A DNA stretch of 64,000 nucleotides, taken from Apus apus (taxonomy: Eukaryota > Chordata > Aves > Apodiformes > Apodidae). The translations under genes were made by a program, and so were the position numbers. Position 1 is the stretch's first letter; every line of letters begins with the position of its first letter. Where the stretch lies: contig NC_067285.1 of assembly GCF_020740795.1 (NCBI RefSeq), positions 115,197,008-115,261,007 of the forward strand. Direction: 5' to 3'. Shown here piece after piece: positions 55,362 through 64,000 of the stretch. The notes under the pieces are model-generated. The model was not told the origin of the DNA. It saw nothing but the letters and a program-made list of their open reading frames with translations, and ran no database searches.

Positions 55362-58300
55362 CTAGAAGGTGTGGGTGTAGAAGACATCCACGTTGCTGGC
55401 GTGGTCCAAGGGCAGGACTTGGCCGATGCTCCTGGCGCCCAAGCGGGCCCCGCCGAGCGCCGAGGAACGTTTCAGCTTCATCAGGCTGAAGCGGGAGAAG
55501 AGATTCCCGGGAGCCTCATCCCGGGCCTGTGCCAGCACCCGGATGAACCCTGGGCAGGGGGACACCACACACAGGGTCAGGCTTGTTTGGGGGGACCCCC
55601 AAGCCCAGCCCACCCCCCCCCCTCCCAGTTTCCCTGCAGCAGCCTCTGCTCACCCGCCTGCATCCTCTCCCAGCTGTTCCAGACGGAGCCCACGCAGACG
55701 ATGGGCAAGCCCAGCTCCCCCAGGAACAGGCTCTGCCAGGGGGTAGGGGAGAGAAGGGGGTAAGAGCTGGGACACCCCCTCCCCCATCCTTCACCCCACC
55801 AACCCCTCCTCCTTTTCCCCCCACCCTTTTCCTCTCACCTCATCAATTTTGGGCAGCACGGCGACCACGTGGCGAGCCAGGACCTCACCGGCTTTGTTGA
55901 AGATGTGGCAGCAAAGTGGGTCTCCAGCCTGGGCACCTGGGGTGGGACAGGGACCTGGGAACCCCCCCCCCGACCCCTCCAGCACCCACGGGGGGCTCCC
56001 ACAAGCTGGGCTCTGTGTGTGTGTGTGTCAAACCCCCCCCCAGTGACCAGGGCGGAGGATGCTTGGAGCAAAAGGAGGGTCTGGGGAGGGACAGCAAAGG
56101 GGTGACAGTGGCACTGTCACCCATGGTGGCAGGGACAGGCAGCCCCAGTCCCGTCCTCCCCCCCCCCCCAAATTGGGAAGGGGCTTCCCTACCCTCCGCC
56201 AGCTTCTGGCAAAATCCTGCAAACTTGGACTTCTCGAAGGTGCGGTAGAGATGGGTCAGGAGGCCCATCCTGTCCGAGATCTGCAGCAGCAGGAGGGGTG
56301 GGGGGACACACAGACACCCACCGGTGAGACCTGGGTCTGGCTGCCACTACAGGGACCCCCTGGGACCACCCCCTGTCCCACCTGGAGCCCCTGGGAACCC
56401 CCACACACACACTGGTGCAGAGTCTGGAGACCCCATCATGGAGACCTCCAGGACTGCACTGGCCTGGTGTGGATCCCAGAGCATCCCCCAGACCCCCCCA
56501 TCCCAGTGTGGATCCCAGAGCATCCCCCAGACCCCACCATCCCAGTGTGGATCCCAGAGCATCCCCCAAATCCCATCATCCCGGGGAGCTCAGCAGACCC
56601 CACCCTCCTGGTCTGCATCCTGCAGCCCCCTGGGACCCCAGCACACAGCCCAGAGGCCCCCAGGATCCAAGCACACAGCCTGAAGCCCCCCCTAGACCCC
56701 AGCACACAGCTCAGAGATCCCCCATGCCCCAGCCCAGAGCCCCCCAAGATCCCAGCACACAGCTTAGACCCCCCCCCTCCAGGCCCCAGCTCAGAACCTG
56801 GAGCCCCCCAGGCCTCAGCACATAGCTCAGAGCCCCCCCAGGACCCCAGCCTGGAGCCCCCCCCAGACCCCAGCACCCAGCCTGGAGCCCCTCCCCAGAC
56901 CCCAGCACTCAGCTTAGAGCCCCCCCAGACCCCAGCACACAGCTCAGAGCCCTCCCAGACCTGAGCACACAGCTCAGAGCCCCCCCAGACCCCAGCACAC
57001 AGCTCAGAGGCCCCCCAGACTCCGGCACACAGCCCAGAACCCCCCCCCCCAGAACCCTAGAACCCAGCTCAGAGCCCCCCCACAGCCCCCAGCCCCACCT
57101 GAAAGTACTCAAACATGGCCTCCTTGACATATCCGACGTCGTGGGGGGGCACCTCCAGGTTGTCCATGCAGTCAAAAACCATCTTCACGGCCTGGTGTGC
57201 GATCCAGTACGCTGGGGGGGGGGATAACAGGGAGCCAGCTGAGACCCCCCTGCCCCCACCGGCCCCACCCCCCCTTCTCCTCCAGCCTCACCTGAGCCCT
57301 CATCACCCACCAGGTGTCCCCAGCCTCACCTGAGCCCTCATCACCCACCATGCGTCCCCAGCCTCACCTGAGCCCTCATCACCCACCAGGTGTCCCCAGC
57401 CTCACCTGAGGCCTCGTCACCCACCATGTGTCCCCAGCCTCACCTGAGCCCTCGTCACCCATCATGTGTCCCCAGCCTCACCTGAGCCCTCGTCACCCAT
57501 CATGTGTCCCCAGCCACCACAGCCCGTCTCCGACCCGTCGGGGTTGATGAGTTTGCAGTTGGAGCCAGTTCCCGAAATCAGGACGATGCCGCCTTTGAGT
57601 GGAGGGGCGGGGGGGGGGGCAGGGAATGGTGGCGTGAGGGACAGACGGACACAGGGACGGACAGAATGGGGGGGGGGGGGGGGGGGTGTGTGTCCCCTAC
57701 CCTGGTCGGTGGCCGTGGCCATGGCCCCCACGGCGTCCGTGGTGATGTGGTAGCTGCGGCTCAGGCGCGGGAAGCGCCGGCCCAGCTCCTCCGACAGCTT
57801 CTCCACCGCGTCCCGCTGGTCCCCCCCCGCTGAGGGACAGACCCTGCGCGGGGCCCCCCGTCACACCCCTCGGCCGTGGGGGGGTGGGGGGGACGGGACA
57901 CACACAGGGGAACCCCCAGCGCCCAGACACACGCAGCCGCTCACCAGGGAGAGGAGGGGGACCTGGGGATCGGCCCCCGCTTTGCTCTTGGCCTCGCTGA
58001 CCATCCACGCGATCCTCTCCAGGCACTTCTCGGAGCCGATGAGCTGGGGGGAGGAGGGGACACACACTGAAGTCACCCCCCCCAAACCACCCAGACCCAA
58101 CCCCGGGCTCCATCTCCCCCTGCCCGCCCCGGACACCCCCAAAAAACTGCACCACGCAACGCCCCAACACCTTCTCTGGTGGCATCATCCCACCCTTGGG
58201 GACAAGCAGGACCAGCCCCCCCACCATCCATATGGGTGTGTGTGTGTGTGTCCCCCGTGTCTGTGACCCCCATGGTTTTTTTGGGGGGGGGGGTGTCCCC

Positions 58301-59030
58301 CGGCTCACCCAGTGGTTGGTGCAGGGTCCCTCCATCTCGGCCAGGATGCGACCATCCCCAGAGACCACCACCACCCTGGAGTGGGTGGCCCCGCTGTGGG
58401 GAGAAGAGGGGGGGAACACACACACACACACTACCTCACGGCCCCCCCCCCACCCCATCCTTCCTTTAGGGGGGCAACACCCACCACTCCGCTTCTGCAT
58501 CTTCCCTGGGGACCCCCCGAAACCAGCCCTTGGGGGGTGCTGAGGGGGGATGGGACCAAGATGGGGGTGCAGGGTGGGGGCAACAGGATGGGGAGCCCTG
58601 AGGGGGACGCTGCTGACCCACCCCCCCCCCCCAATTCTGCCCCTGGGATCACGCTCCCTGCCCCCACCCTTCACCGATCCCCCTCCCCCCCAATGGTCTC
58701 CCGCCCCCCCCATTTCCTCCAGCCGCGCCCCCCCGCCCAGACTGGAGGTACCGGGGGGGCCGAGGATGCGGGTGCCCGGCCGCAGCCCCCCCCCCCCCCC
58801 CTCCCCAGGGTCTGGGGGTGCCGAGGGGGCTCAAGAGCTGCCCGGCTCCCCCCCCCTCCCCATAGCAGCTCCAGGTCTGGGGGTCCCCAGGAAGGGTCGG
58901 GGATGGGGGTGTCCGGGGGTTACCGGGGGGCTCGGGGGGGTGAGACCCCCATGGGGACCCCCCCCCCCCCCACCCCTCTGCCCCCGCCGGGACCCCCTCA
59001 CCCCTCCACGCCGCCGTACAGCCCCGCCAT
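55362..59030 (-). CDS. NAGK: NAGK, N-acetyl-D-glucosamine kinase (all ten coding exons)
   Basis: Exons 59030-59002, 58393-58309, 58043-57945, 57843-57701, 57592-57482, 57211-57099, 56280-56193, 55936-55839, 55732-55654 and 55549-55362 (stop TAG). The protein is 343 residues if exon 4 is read in the expected frame; human has 344. It phosphorylates GlcNAc to GlcNAc-6-P in amino-sugar salvage, in the cytosol (family knowledge). ASKHA-fold landmarks are present: [15 protein letters not shown] (phosphate loop), [32 protein letters not shown] and [18 protein letters not shown]. The end is [20 protein letters not shown]. Exon 4 carries one G more than expected in a G run at 57821-57828 (8 instead of 7), which would shift the frame; this is probably a homopolymer error or polymorphism. 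The exon 5 donor lies in a 38-bp tandem array. Confidence 0.94.
56468..57075. repeat. Two minisatellites in NAGK intron 6
   Basis: 56468-56584: three units of 39 bp (TGTGGATCCCAGAGCATCCC start). About 56590-57075: roughly 28-30-bp units of the form CCCCAGCACACAGCTCAGAG followed by a C-run, about fifteen degenerate copies. They fill most of the intron between NAGK exons 57099 and 56280. Confidence 0.88.
57283..57510 (-). repeat. Six-copy 38-bp tandem repeat containing a NAGK exon end and its splice donor
   Basis: Units start at 57283, 57321, 57359, 57397, 57435 and 57473, each 38 bp. On the minus strand every unit carries the last part of NAGK exon 5 (encoding MMGDEGS or a close variant), then G/GTGAGG. 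The two units nearest the exon are identical except at their borders; distal units have single-base changes. The genuine donor is in the unit nearest the coding exon (exon end 57482), and five further near-identical GTGAGG donors follow at 38-bp intervals in the intron. Confidence 0.93.
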
Positions 59031-59300
59031 CGCTGCCGGGACAAGCCCCGCCCCTTGACACGCCCCTTCACTGGCCACGCCCCACGCCCCCAGGCCACGC
59101 CCCCCCGCCCGGCCCAGCAACCGCGCCCCATTCATGGCCACGTCCGCTTTGGCCACGCCCACCCCCCTCGGCCACGCCCACCGACCCTCGCCCCGCCCCG
59201 CCCGCCCTGCCGGGTCCCTGTGCCCCCCCCCCCCCCGCAGCCCCGGGGGGGGCCCCGCGGGGTGGGAACGGGGGGTTTGCGGGGTCCCAGACGTGCGGGA
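59031..59300 (-). promoter_or_regulatory. NAGK: NAGK promoter: GC-rich, CACGCCC-box array
   Basis: Immediately upstream of the NAGK ATG there are six CACGCCC/CCACGCCC boxes (KLF/Sp-type) and several CCCCGCCC GC boxes between about 59055 and 59205, with no TATA box. It is CpG-rich. The start context GCAGCGATGGCGG is favourable. The transcription start is not determinable from sequence. Confidence 0.5.
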
Positions 59301-59711
59301 GGGGGGTTAGGGGGGCGGCACAGCGCGGGGGACTCAGTCGGGACACGGAGCCACGCCCCCGCCCGGGACACAGCCCACCCCGCACCATATAGCCCCCTCC
59401 ACACGCCCACCCGGGACACAGCCACACCCCGCACCCCCTCAATATACGCCCCCCCCCCCCCAACCCAGGACGCAGACCCCCGCAGTATAGCCCCGATCAC
59501 CCAAGACACAGCCTCCCCTCCGTACAACCCCACACACACACACAATTTAGCCCCCTCCCAGGACGCAGACCCCCACAATATAGCCCCACACACACACCCC
59601 CCCAGGGCACAGCTGCCCCCCCAGCCCCGCTGTGTGCGGCTGGGAGGTGTCTGGCAGGAGAGGACCTGGCGGTTCTCATTGCCGAGGGGCTCAACACCAG
59701 CCAGTGTGTGC

Positions 59712-60334
59712 CCAGGGGGCCAAGAGAGCCCGTGGCATCCTGGCCTGGGTTAGAAATGGTGTGAGCAGCAGCAGGACAGAGGGGATTGTCCCCCTGTGCT
59801 CAGCCCTGGGGAGGCCACAGCTGGAGTGTTGGGTCCAGTTTCGGGCACCTCAATTCCAGAGAGATCTCGAGGTGCTGGAGCGAGGACAGAGGAGGGCAGG
59901 GAAGCTGGGGAAGGGCCTGGAGAATCCATCTGATGAAGAACACTTGAAGGAGCTGGGAATGTTTAGTGTGAGGAAGAGGAGGGTGAGGGGAGACCTCATC
60001 AGTCTCTACCTGAAAGGTCATTGTAGAGAGGTTGGTGCTGGTCTCTTCTCACAGGTCATCACAGAACAAGAGGGAAGGGCTTCAAGCTGCACCAGGGCAG
60101 GTTCAGGCTGGACATTGGGAACAATTTATTCCCAGCAAGAGTGGTCAGACCCTGGAACAGGCTGCCCAGGGACGTGGTGGAGTCACCATCCCTGGGTGTG
60201 TTGAAGGGTGGGTTGGATATGGTGGTGGTGGATGTGGTTTAGGGGAGGACTTTGTAGAGCAGGAATGATGGTTGGACTGGGTGATCCCCCAAGGGGCTTT
60301 TCCAACCTGAGTAGTTCTATGATTCTATGATTCC
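59712..60334 (+). mobile_element. CR1 LINE, 0.6 kb 3' portion
   Basis: Plus orientation. Reverse-transcriptase tail AKRARGILAWVRNGVSSSRT, GIVPLCSALGRPQLECWVQF and LKELGMFSVRKRRVRGDLIS, ending in the typical GTAGTTCTATGATTCTATGA. Between NAGK and the gap. Confidence 0.9.
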
Positions 60335-60702
60335 CCTGATATACTAGAGATCCTCCCCCAACACCCCCTCCCTCCCCCTCCCCCCCGAGATCCTGTGTCC
60401 AACCACTGGGGGGACCCACGGGGCCCAGCCCCCAGTTCTGGGGGTCGTAACACCCCCCCCTCCCCCCCCCACCTCAGCCATCACCCCCGAGTCCCAGCGA
60501 TGGGGATGGAGCCAGAGGACACGTCTGTGGGTCTGGAGCCACCACGGCACCAGGGTCCTGCTGTGTCCCCCCACAGCCACATCCCCCCGTGTTGGGGGGG
60601 GGGGGGGATGAGGGGGCTGGGGTGCCCTTCCCCGTGAGCGGGCCCCCCCCTCCCCTCATTAGGGCATCGTTAATGAGCATGGGGGCTGTCAGGTCCCATC
60701 AG

Positions 60703-60793
60703 CAGACGGGGACGTGGGAGCAGCTGAGCCCCTCCTGGGGCACCACGGTACCCAGCCCCAGGAGGGGCTCAGCTGCTCCCACGTCCCCGTCTG
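60703..60793. repeat. Perfect inverted repeat, 38-bp arms
   Basis: Arm 60703-60740 is the exact reverse complement of 60756-60793, with a 15-base spacer. Arms include GGGGACGTGGGAGCAGCTGA. No mismatch occurs in 38 bases. It would form a very stable hairpin or cruciform. No transposon end or terminator function is evident. Confidence 0.95.
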
Positions 60794-60879
60794 TGGGTGA
60801 CAGAGGGTGACAGGGTGAGAGTCACCGTGCCCCCCAACCCCCCCCAGCCCCCCCAAAGCCGTGACAGGGGAGGGGGATG

Positions 60880-61340
60880 TGAGGAGGGAGGATGGAGGGG
60901 GTGGATGGTGAGGTGTGTGGAGAGATGGAGAGGATGGAGGGAGGGAGATGGTGGAGGGAGGGGTGGAGAAGATGGAAAGGCAGATGGATGGGGGAAGGAA
61001 GGGGTGGAGGGAGGGAAGGAATGGGTGGAGGGATGGAGGGAAGGAAGGAACGGATGGAGGAATGGAGGGAGGGAATGAGGGAGGGAGGCATGAAGGGGTG
61101 GAAGGAGGGATGGAGGGAGTGAGGGAAGGATGGAGGGAATGAGGGAGGGAGGAATGGAGGGAGAGGGGGAGAGAGGGAAGAAAGGAGATGATGGAGGGAT
61201 AGGTGGATGGATGGATAACATGGAAAGGCAGATGGATGGAGAAGATGGAGGGGCAGATAGAGAAGACAGATGTAGATGGGTGGAGAGGGTGGGAGGATGG
61301 CTGGACAAGAGAGAAGGGCTGAGGGATGGAGAGGGTGCTG
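60880..61340. repeat. GGA/GGAT purine-rich satellite
   Basis: About 450 bp of nearly pure purine on the plus strand (GGAGGGATGGAGG type units, irregular). Frames on either strand here are low-complexity (Gly/Glu/Trp or Ser/Pro/His) and not genes. Confidence 0.85.
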
Positions 61341-61896
61341 GGCTGGCTGGAGGGCTGGGTGGCTGAGCAGCTGGATGGGCATTTCTGACTGGAAAAGGGC
61401 AGTGGGGGAAGATGGGACAGGCAGGAGGGGGTCAGGACGGGGGTGTCACAGCACAGGGGTGACAGGACAGTGGCTGGGTGGAGGAGAGAGGTGGCCCAGT
61501 GTGGGCAGGGGGCTGGTTCCAGCTGGCAGGACAGGCCATCCCATCCCACCCCATGTGCGGCCCAGGGATGTGTCTGCTGCCTGGGGTCCCCTGGTCCCAG
61601 GGTGCTGGGATGGGGACACCAGCAAAGCAGCCAGCAGGAGACTGGGGTCAGCTCCCCCCACCTCCAGCTCCAGCCCTGCGGGGGCTCCCCTGCACTGTGG
61701 GGCACAGGGTGACACATGCAGAGACCTGGAGGGGGGGACGTGGGGGGAATCCCAGGACCCCCAAGGGTCCTGGTGGGACGGGGACAGCGACCACAGACTC
61801 AGGGGGCATCCCAAGCGCTTGGGAGGGCGGGGAACCCTGGCAGGTACTGTGGCTGGGACCCCCCCCAAGGCCACCACCAGCTGCAGGGAGCACTGA
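61341..61896. other. Sequence left of the gap, no gene recognised
   Basis: GC-rich, ordinary composition. No exon recognised, although an exon of the gene ending at 62150 could lie in or near the gap. Confidence 0.4.
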
Positions 61897-62096
61897 NNNN
61901 NNNNNNNNNNNNNNNNNNNNNNNNNNNNNNNNNNNNNNNNNNNNNNNNNNNNNNNNNNNNNNNNNNNNNNNNNNNNNNNNNNNNNNNNNNNNNNNNNNNN
62001 NNNNNNNNNNNNNNNNNNNNNNNNNNNNNNNNNNNNNNNNNNNNNNNNNNNNNNNNNNNNNNNNNNNNNNNNNNNNNNNNNNNNNNNNNNNNNNNN
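61897..62096. other. Assembly gap, 200 N
   Basis: Exactly 200 N, a conventional placeholder for a gap of unknown length, in very GC-rich, repeat-rich DNA. Frames that run through it are meaningless. Confidence 0.99.
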
Positions 62097-62578
62097 TTCC
62101 AGCTCTTCCATTATCGCTGCGACCTGCCCGGGCGCTCCGCGGCGCGCTAGGAACGGCCACGGCACCCCCATCCTGGCACGGGGCACCCCCGTCCTGGCAC
62201 GGGGAACCCCTACCCTGGCATGGGGCACCCTGACCCAAACACAGGGAACCCTGACCCAGGCACGGGGCACCCAGGCACAGGGGAGCCCTACCCTGGAACA
62301 GGGGACCCCCACCCTGGCATGGGGCACCCTGACCCTGGCACAGGGCACCCCGACCCCGCACTCCAGCCCTGCCATGGCACGCTCCAGCCCCCAACCCTGG
62401 CACACTTGGCACCACCACCAGGCTCCCGCCCTGCACGCCGAGCAGCACCATGGCGCTCCAGGCCCGGGGCGAGCTCGTCAGCGCCGTGACGCCCGCGTGG
62501 GGTGGGCGCCGGGGGTCGGTGGCCGTTCCTGGCCGGGTGGCCGTGGCCTTTCCTACTTTTCCAGTACTGAGGAATAAA
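62097..62578 (+). pseudogene. 3' end of an unrecognised gene: short open stretch, UTR minisatellite, poly(A) signal
   Basis: Immediately right of the assembly gap the plus strand reads FQLFHYRCDLPGRSAAR followed by TAG (62148-62150). A degenerate GGCAC/GGGGCACCC minisatellite follows (about 62155-62400), then AATAAA at 62573-62578 and a GT-rich stretch. This looks like the last coding codons and 3' UTR of a gene whose earlier exon lies in the 200-N gap. I do not recognise the peptide. It is not the divergent PCED1A expected next to VPS16 in human. The feature type is a placeholder for a partial gene; it is not shown to be a pseudogene. It could also be chance. Confidence 0.3.
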
Positions 62579-62689
62579 GTGTTGATCCCTGTGGGAAAGC
62601 CGTGTGGGGCGTGTGTGTGTGGGCACGCGTGGGGGTGCGAGCTGGCGTGTGTACCCGCGTCCTGCACGTGCCTACCAGCCCCCTCACCA

Positions 62690-62900
62690 GCCTCCCTGGG
62701 GACAAGGGACATCTTGGGATGGGGAGCACCTTGGGGACATCCTGGGGACAGGGGACACGGTGGGGACAGTGGCCCTCAGGAACAGGGGACATCCTGGGGA
62801 CAGAGAGGGGACATCTTGGGGCAGGAGACATCATCTCGGGGCGGGGGACACCTCGGTGCCTGGGGCCGCGGCAGGGGTAGGGGACATCCTGGGGACAGGG
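62690..62900. repeat. GGGGACA-type minisatellite upstream of VPS16
   Basis: Degenerate repeats of GGGACATCCTGGGGACAG and variants just left of the VPS16 promoter repeat. Minus-strand C-rich, plus-strand G4-prone. Confidence 0.75.
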
Positions 62901-62954
62901 TAGAGGCCGGGGCGGGGGACGCGGGCCCCGCGGCCCGCAGGCGGGCAGTGCCCT

Positions 62955-63204
62955 CACTGAACGTGGCGGCGACGCCGCCCCGCCGCGCCCTCACTCAAGA
63001 TGGAGGGCGGCCCGCCGTGCCCGCCTGCCCTTGCCCTCACTCAAGATGGAGGGCGGCCCGCCGTGCCTGCCTGCCCTTGCCCTCACTCAAGATGGCGGCG
63101 TCGGCTTCTACGTCGCGGCGGGCCGGGCGGAAGCGCGGGCAGGGACCGGGGCCGGGGCAGGGGCTGCGCTGCCCGGCCGGCCCGGCGCGTCCCGTCCCGC
63201 CGCC
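62955..63204 (+). promoter_or_regulatory. VPS16: VPS16 promoter and 5' UTR with 46-bp repeat and YY1 motifs
   Basis: A 46-bp unit is repeated at 62988-63033 and 63034-63079, and a third, incomplete copy starts at 63080. Each carries CTCAAGATGG(A/C)GG; the last, AAGATGGCGGC at about 63089-63099, is a consensus YY1 site, which usually lies just downstream of the start in such promoters. A more diverged relative (ACTGAACGTGGCGGC) precedes at about 62956. No TATA box is seen. Confidence 0.6.
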
Positions 63205-64000
63205 ATGGATTGTTACACGGCCAACTGGAACCCGCTGGGCGAGGAGACCTTCTACCGGTGAGGGGGGCGGCCCGGGCCTGCGCCCGGTACCGGCCAGGGG
63301 CAGCCCCTCCCTGGGTCTTGGGGATGCTCGGGGGGCTCTCAGGGGTGGTCAGGGGTCTCAGAGCTGGCTGGGGGGGGGTCCCGGGGCTGGTCAGCGGCTC
63401 CTGGGGTGGCCACAGGCCCCGGGACCGGCTGGGAGGGGGGGATGGCGGGGCTGGCTGGGGGTGTCGAGGCCGGTCATGGGCTTTGGGACCGGTCTGGGGG
63501 TCCCGGGGCCGGTCTGGGGGTCCTGTGGCTTTTCGTGGGGTGTGAAGCTGGCTGAGGGGTCCCGGGGCTGGCTGGGGGGGGGGGGTCACAGGACAGCTGC
63601 GGGCCTTGGGGCTGGCTGGGGGGTCCCGGGGTCAGCCGAGGGGGGGGTCCCGTCCCCCGGTCTGTCGGTGCATCCCTGCCCGCAGGAGGTTCGAGCTGTA
63701 CGCCATGGAGTGGGGCCTGAAGGAGGAGCTGCGGGACTGCCTGGTGGCCGCCGCCCCTTACGGGGGGCCCATCGGTAAGGGCCGGGCCCCCAGCCCCCAG
63801 CCCCCAGCCCCTGCGCTGGGGCGGGAGCCACGGGCCCGGAGGGGCTGCCCGGGACCCCGCGGGGAGCGGCGGAGGAGCCACAGCCCGGACCATCCTGTCC
63901 CACCCGCAGCCCTGCTGAAGAATTGCTCCCGCAAGGAGAAGCCCCCCAGTGCCCGCCCGCTGCTGGAGATCTACTCAGCCTCGGGGCTGCTCCTGGCCAG
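63205..64000 (+). CDS. VPS16: VPS16, first three exons (runs off the right edge)
   Basis: Exon 1 CDS 63205-63257 ([17 protein letters not shown]), exon 2 63686-63774 ([30 protein letters not shown]), exon 3 from 63910 ([30 protein letters not shown]) to the window end. It is almost identical to human VPS16 ([32 protein letters not shown]). VPS16 is a core subunit of the HOPS and CORVET tethers on late/early endosomes and lysosomes, and these residues begin its N-terminal beta-propeller (family knowledge). The Kozak context GCCGCCATGG is strong. Donors GTGAGG and GTAAGG are canonical and phases agree. Whether exon 3 stops at or runs past base 64000 cannot be seen. Confidence 0.96.

Noticed and set aside
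57283-57510. Regularly spaced repeats resembling a CRISPR array
   Set aside because: The units are directly tandem, with no unique spacers, and the host is a vertebrate; the array is a minisatellite derived from a NAGK exon.
57697-58713. 338-codon minus-strand frame over NAGK
   Set aside because: It reads through introns and the shifted frame of exon 4; NAGK exons in their own phases explain the conserved peptide pieces.
62097-62150. Assignment of the peptide to PCED1A, the usual VPS16 neighbour
   Set aside because: PCED1A would be on the opposite strand next to VPS16 and the residues do not match what I recall of it.
61446-62712. Long frames containing runs of X
   Set aside because: They cross the 200-N gap, so their openness is artificial.
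63000-63545. 181-codon frame starting in the VPS16 promoter repeat
   Set aside because: Out of frame with VPS16, runs into intron 1, and arises from the GC-rich repeat; at most a potential upstream ORF.

Overview
The window is vertebrate nuclear DNA, almost certainly from a bird. It carries about fifteen CR1 LINE fragments, mostly 5'-truncated and ending in the CR1-type ATTCTATGA tail, together with decayed LTRs that read like an avian ERVL-class family. It has intron-rich genes of vertebrate type, and its right half is very G+C-rich and gene-dense, as on avian microchromosomes. The species cannot be read from the sequence. There is one assembly gap of exactly 200 N (61897-62096).

Layout. 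(1) 1 to about 35.9 kb, minus strand: the 5' part of ZNF638 (NP220), a matrin-type zinc-finger, RS and RRM nuclear protein of the MATR3/RBM20 group. Seventeen coding exons are visible and all splice in phase; the 3' part of the gene lies beyond the left edge. Its introns hold most of the CR1 copies and the LTR fossils. (2) About 35.4-36.5 kb: CpG island with three perfect NRF1 palindromes. It serves ZNF638 leftward and probably an unidentified TATA-driven transcript rightward. (3) 36.5-40.3 kb: intergenic, with a CR1 piece and long C-tract/G-tract minisatellites. (4) 40.3-54.5 kb, plus strand: PAIP2B, with a CCAAT-rich CpG promoter, a long first intron holding a 15-copy minisatellite, three coding exons and two poly(A) signals. 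(5) 54.8-59.1 kb, minus strand: NAGK, all ten coding exons, tail-to-tail with PAIP2B. (6) 59.7-62.6 kb: a CR1, a 38-bp perfect inverted repeat, GGA-rich satellite, the gap, and the 3' end of an unrecognised plus-strand gene. (7) 62.9-64.0 kb, plus strand: promoter and first three exons of VPS16, running off the right edge.

The genes do not form a pathway. They are an RNA/DNA-binding nuclear factor, a poly(A)-binding-protein inhibitor, an amino-sugar kinase and a HOPS/CORVET vesicle-tethering subunit. ZNF638-PAIP2B-NAGK is the order seen at human 2p13, whereas VPS16 is at human 20p13, so the NAGK-VPS16 interval is a junction between two human synteny blocks.

Most noteworthy: a six-copy 38-bp array that duplicates a NAGK exon end together with its splice donor; a ZNF638 reading frame that extends upstream of the first in-exon Met into a motif resembling the RBM20 N-terminus; an in-frame 16-residue proline repeat in ZNF638; the perfect inverted repeat; and a 46-bp YY1-bearing repeat at the VPS16 start.
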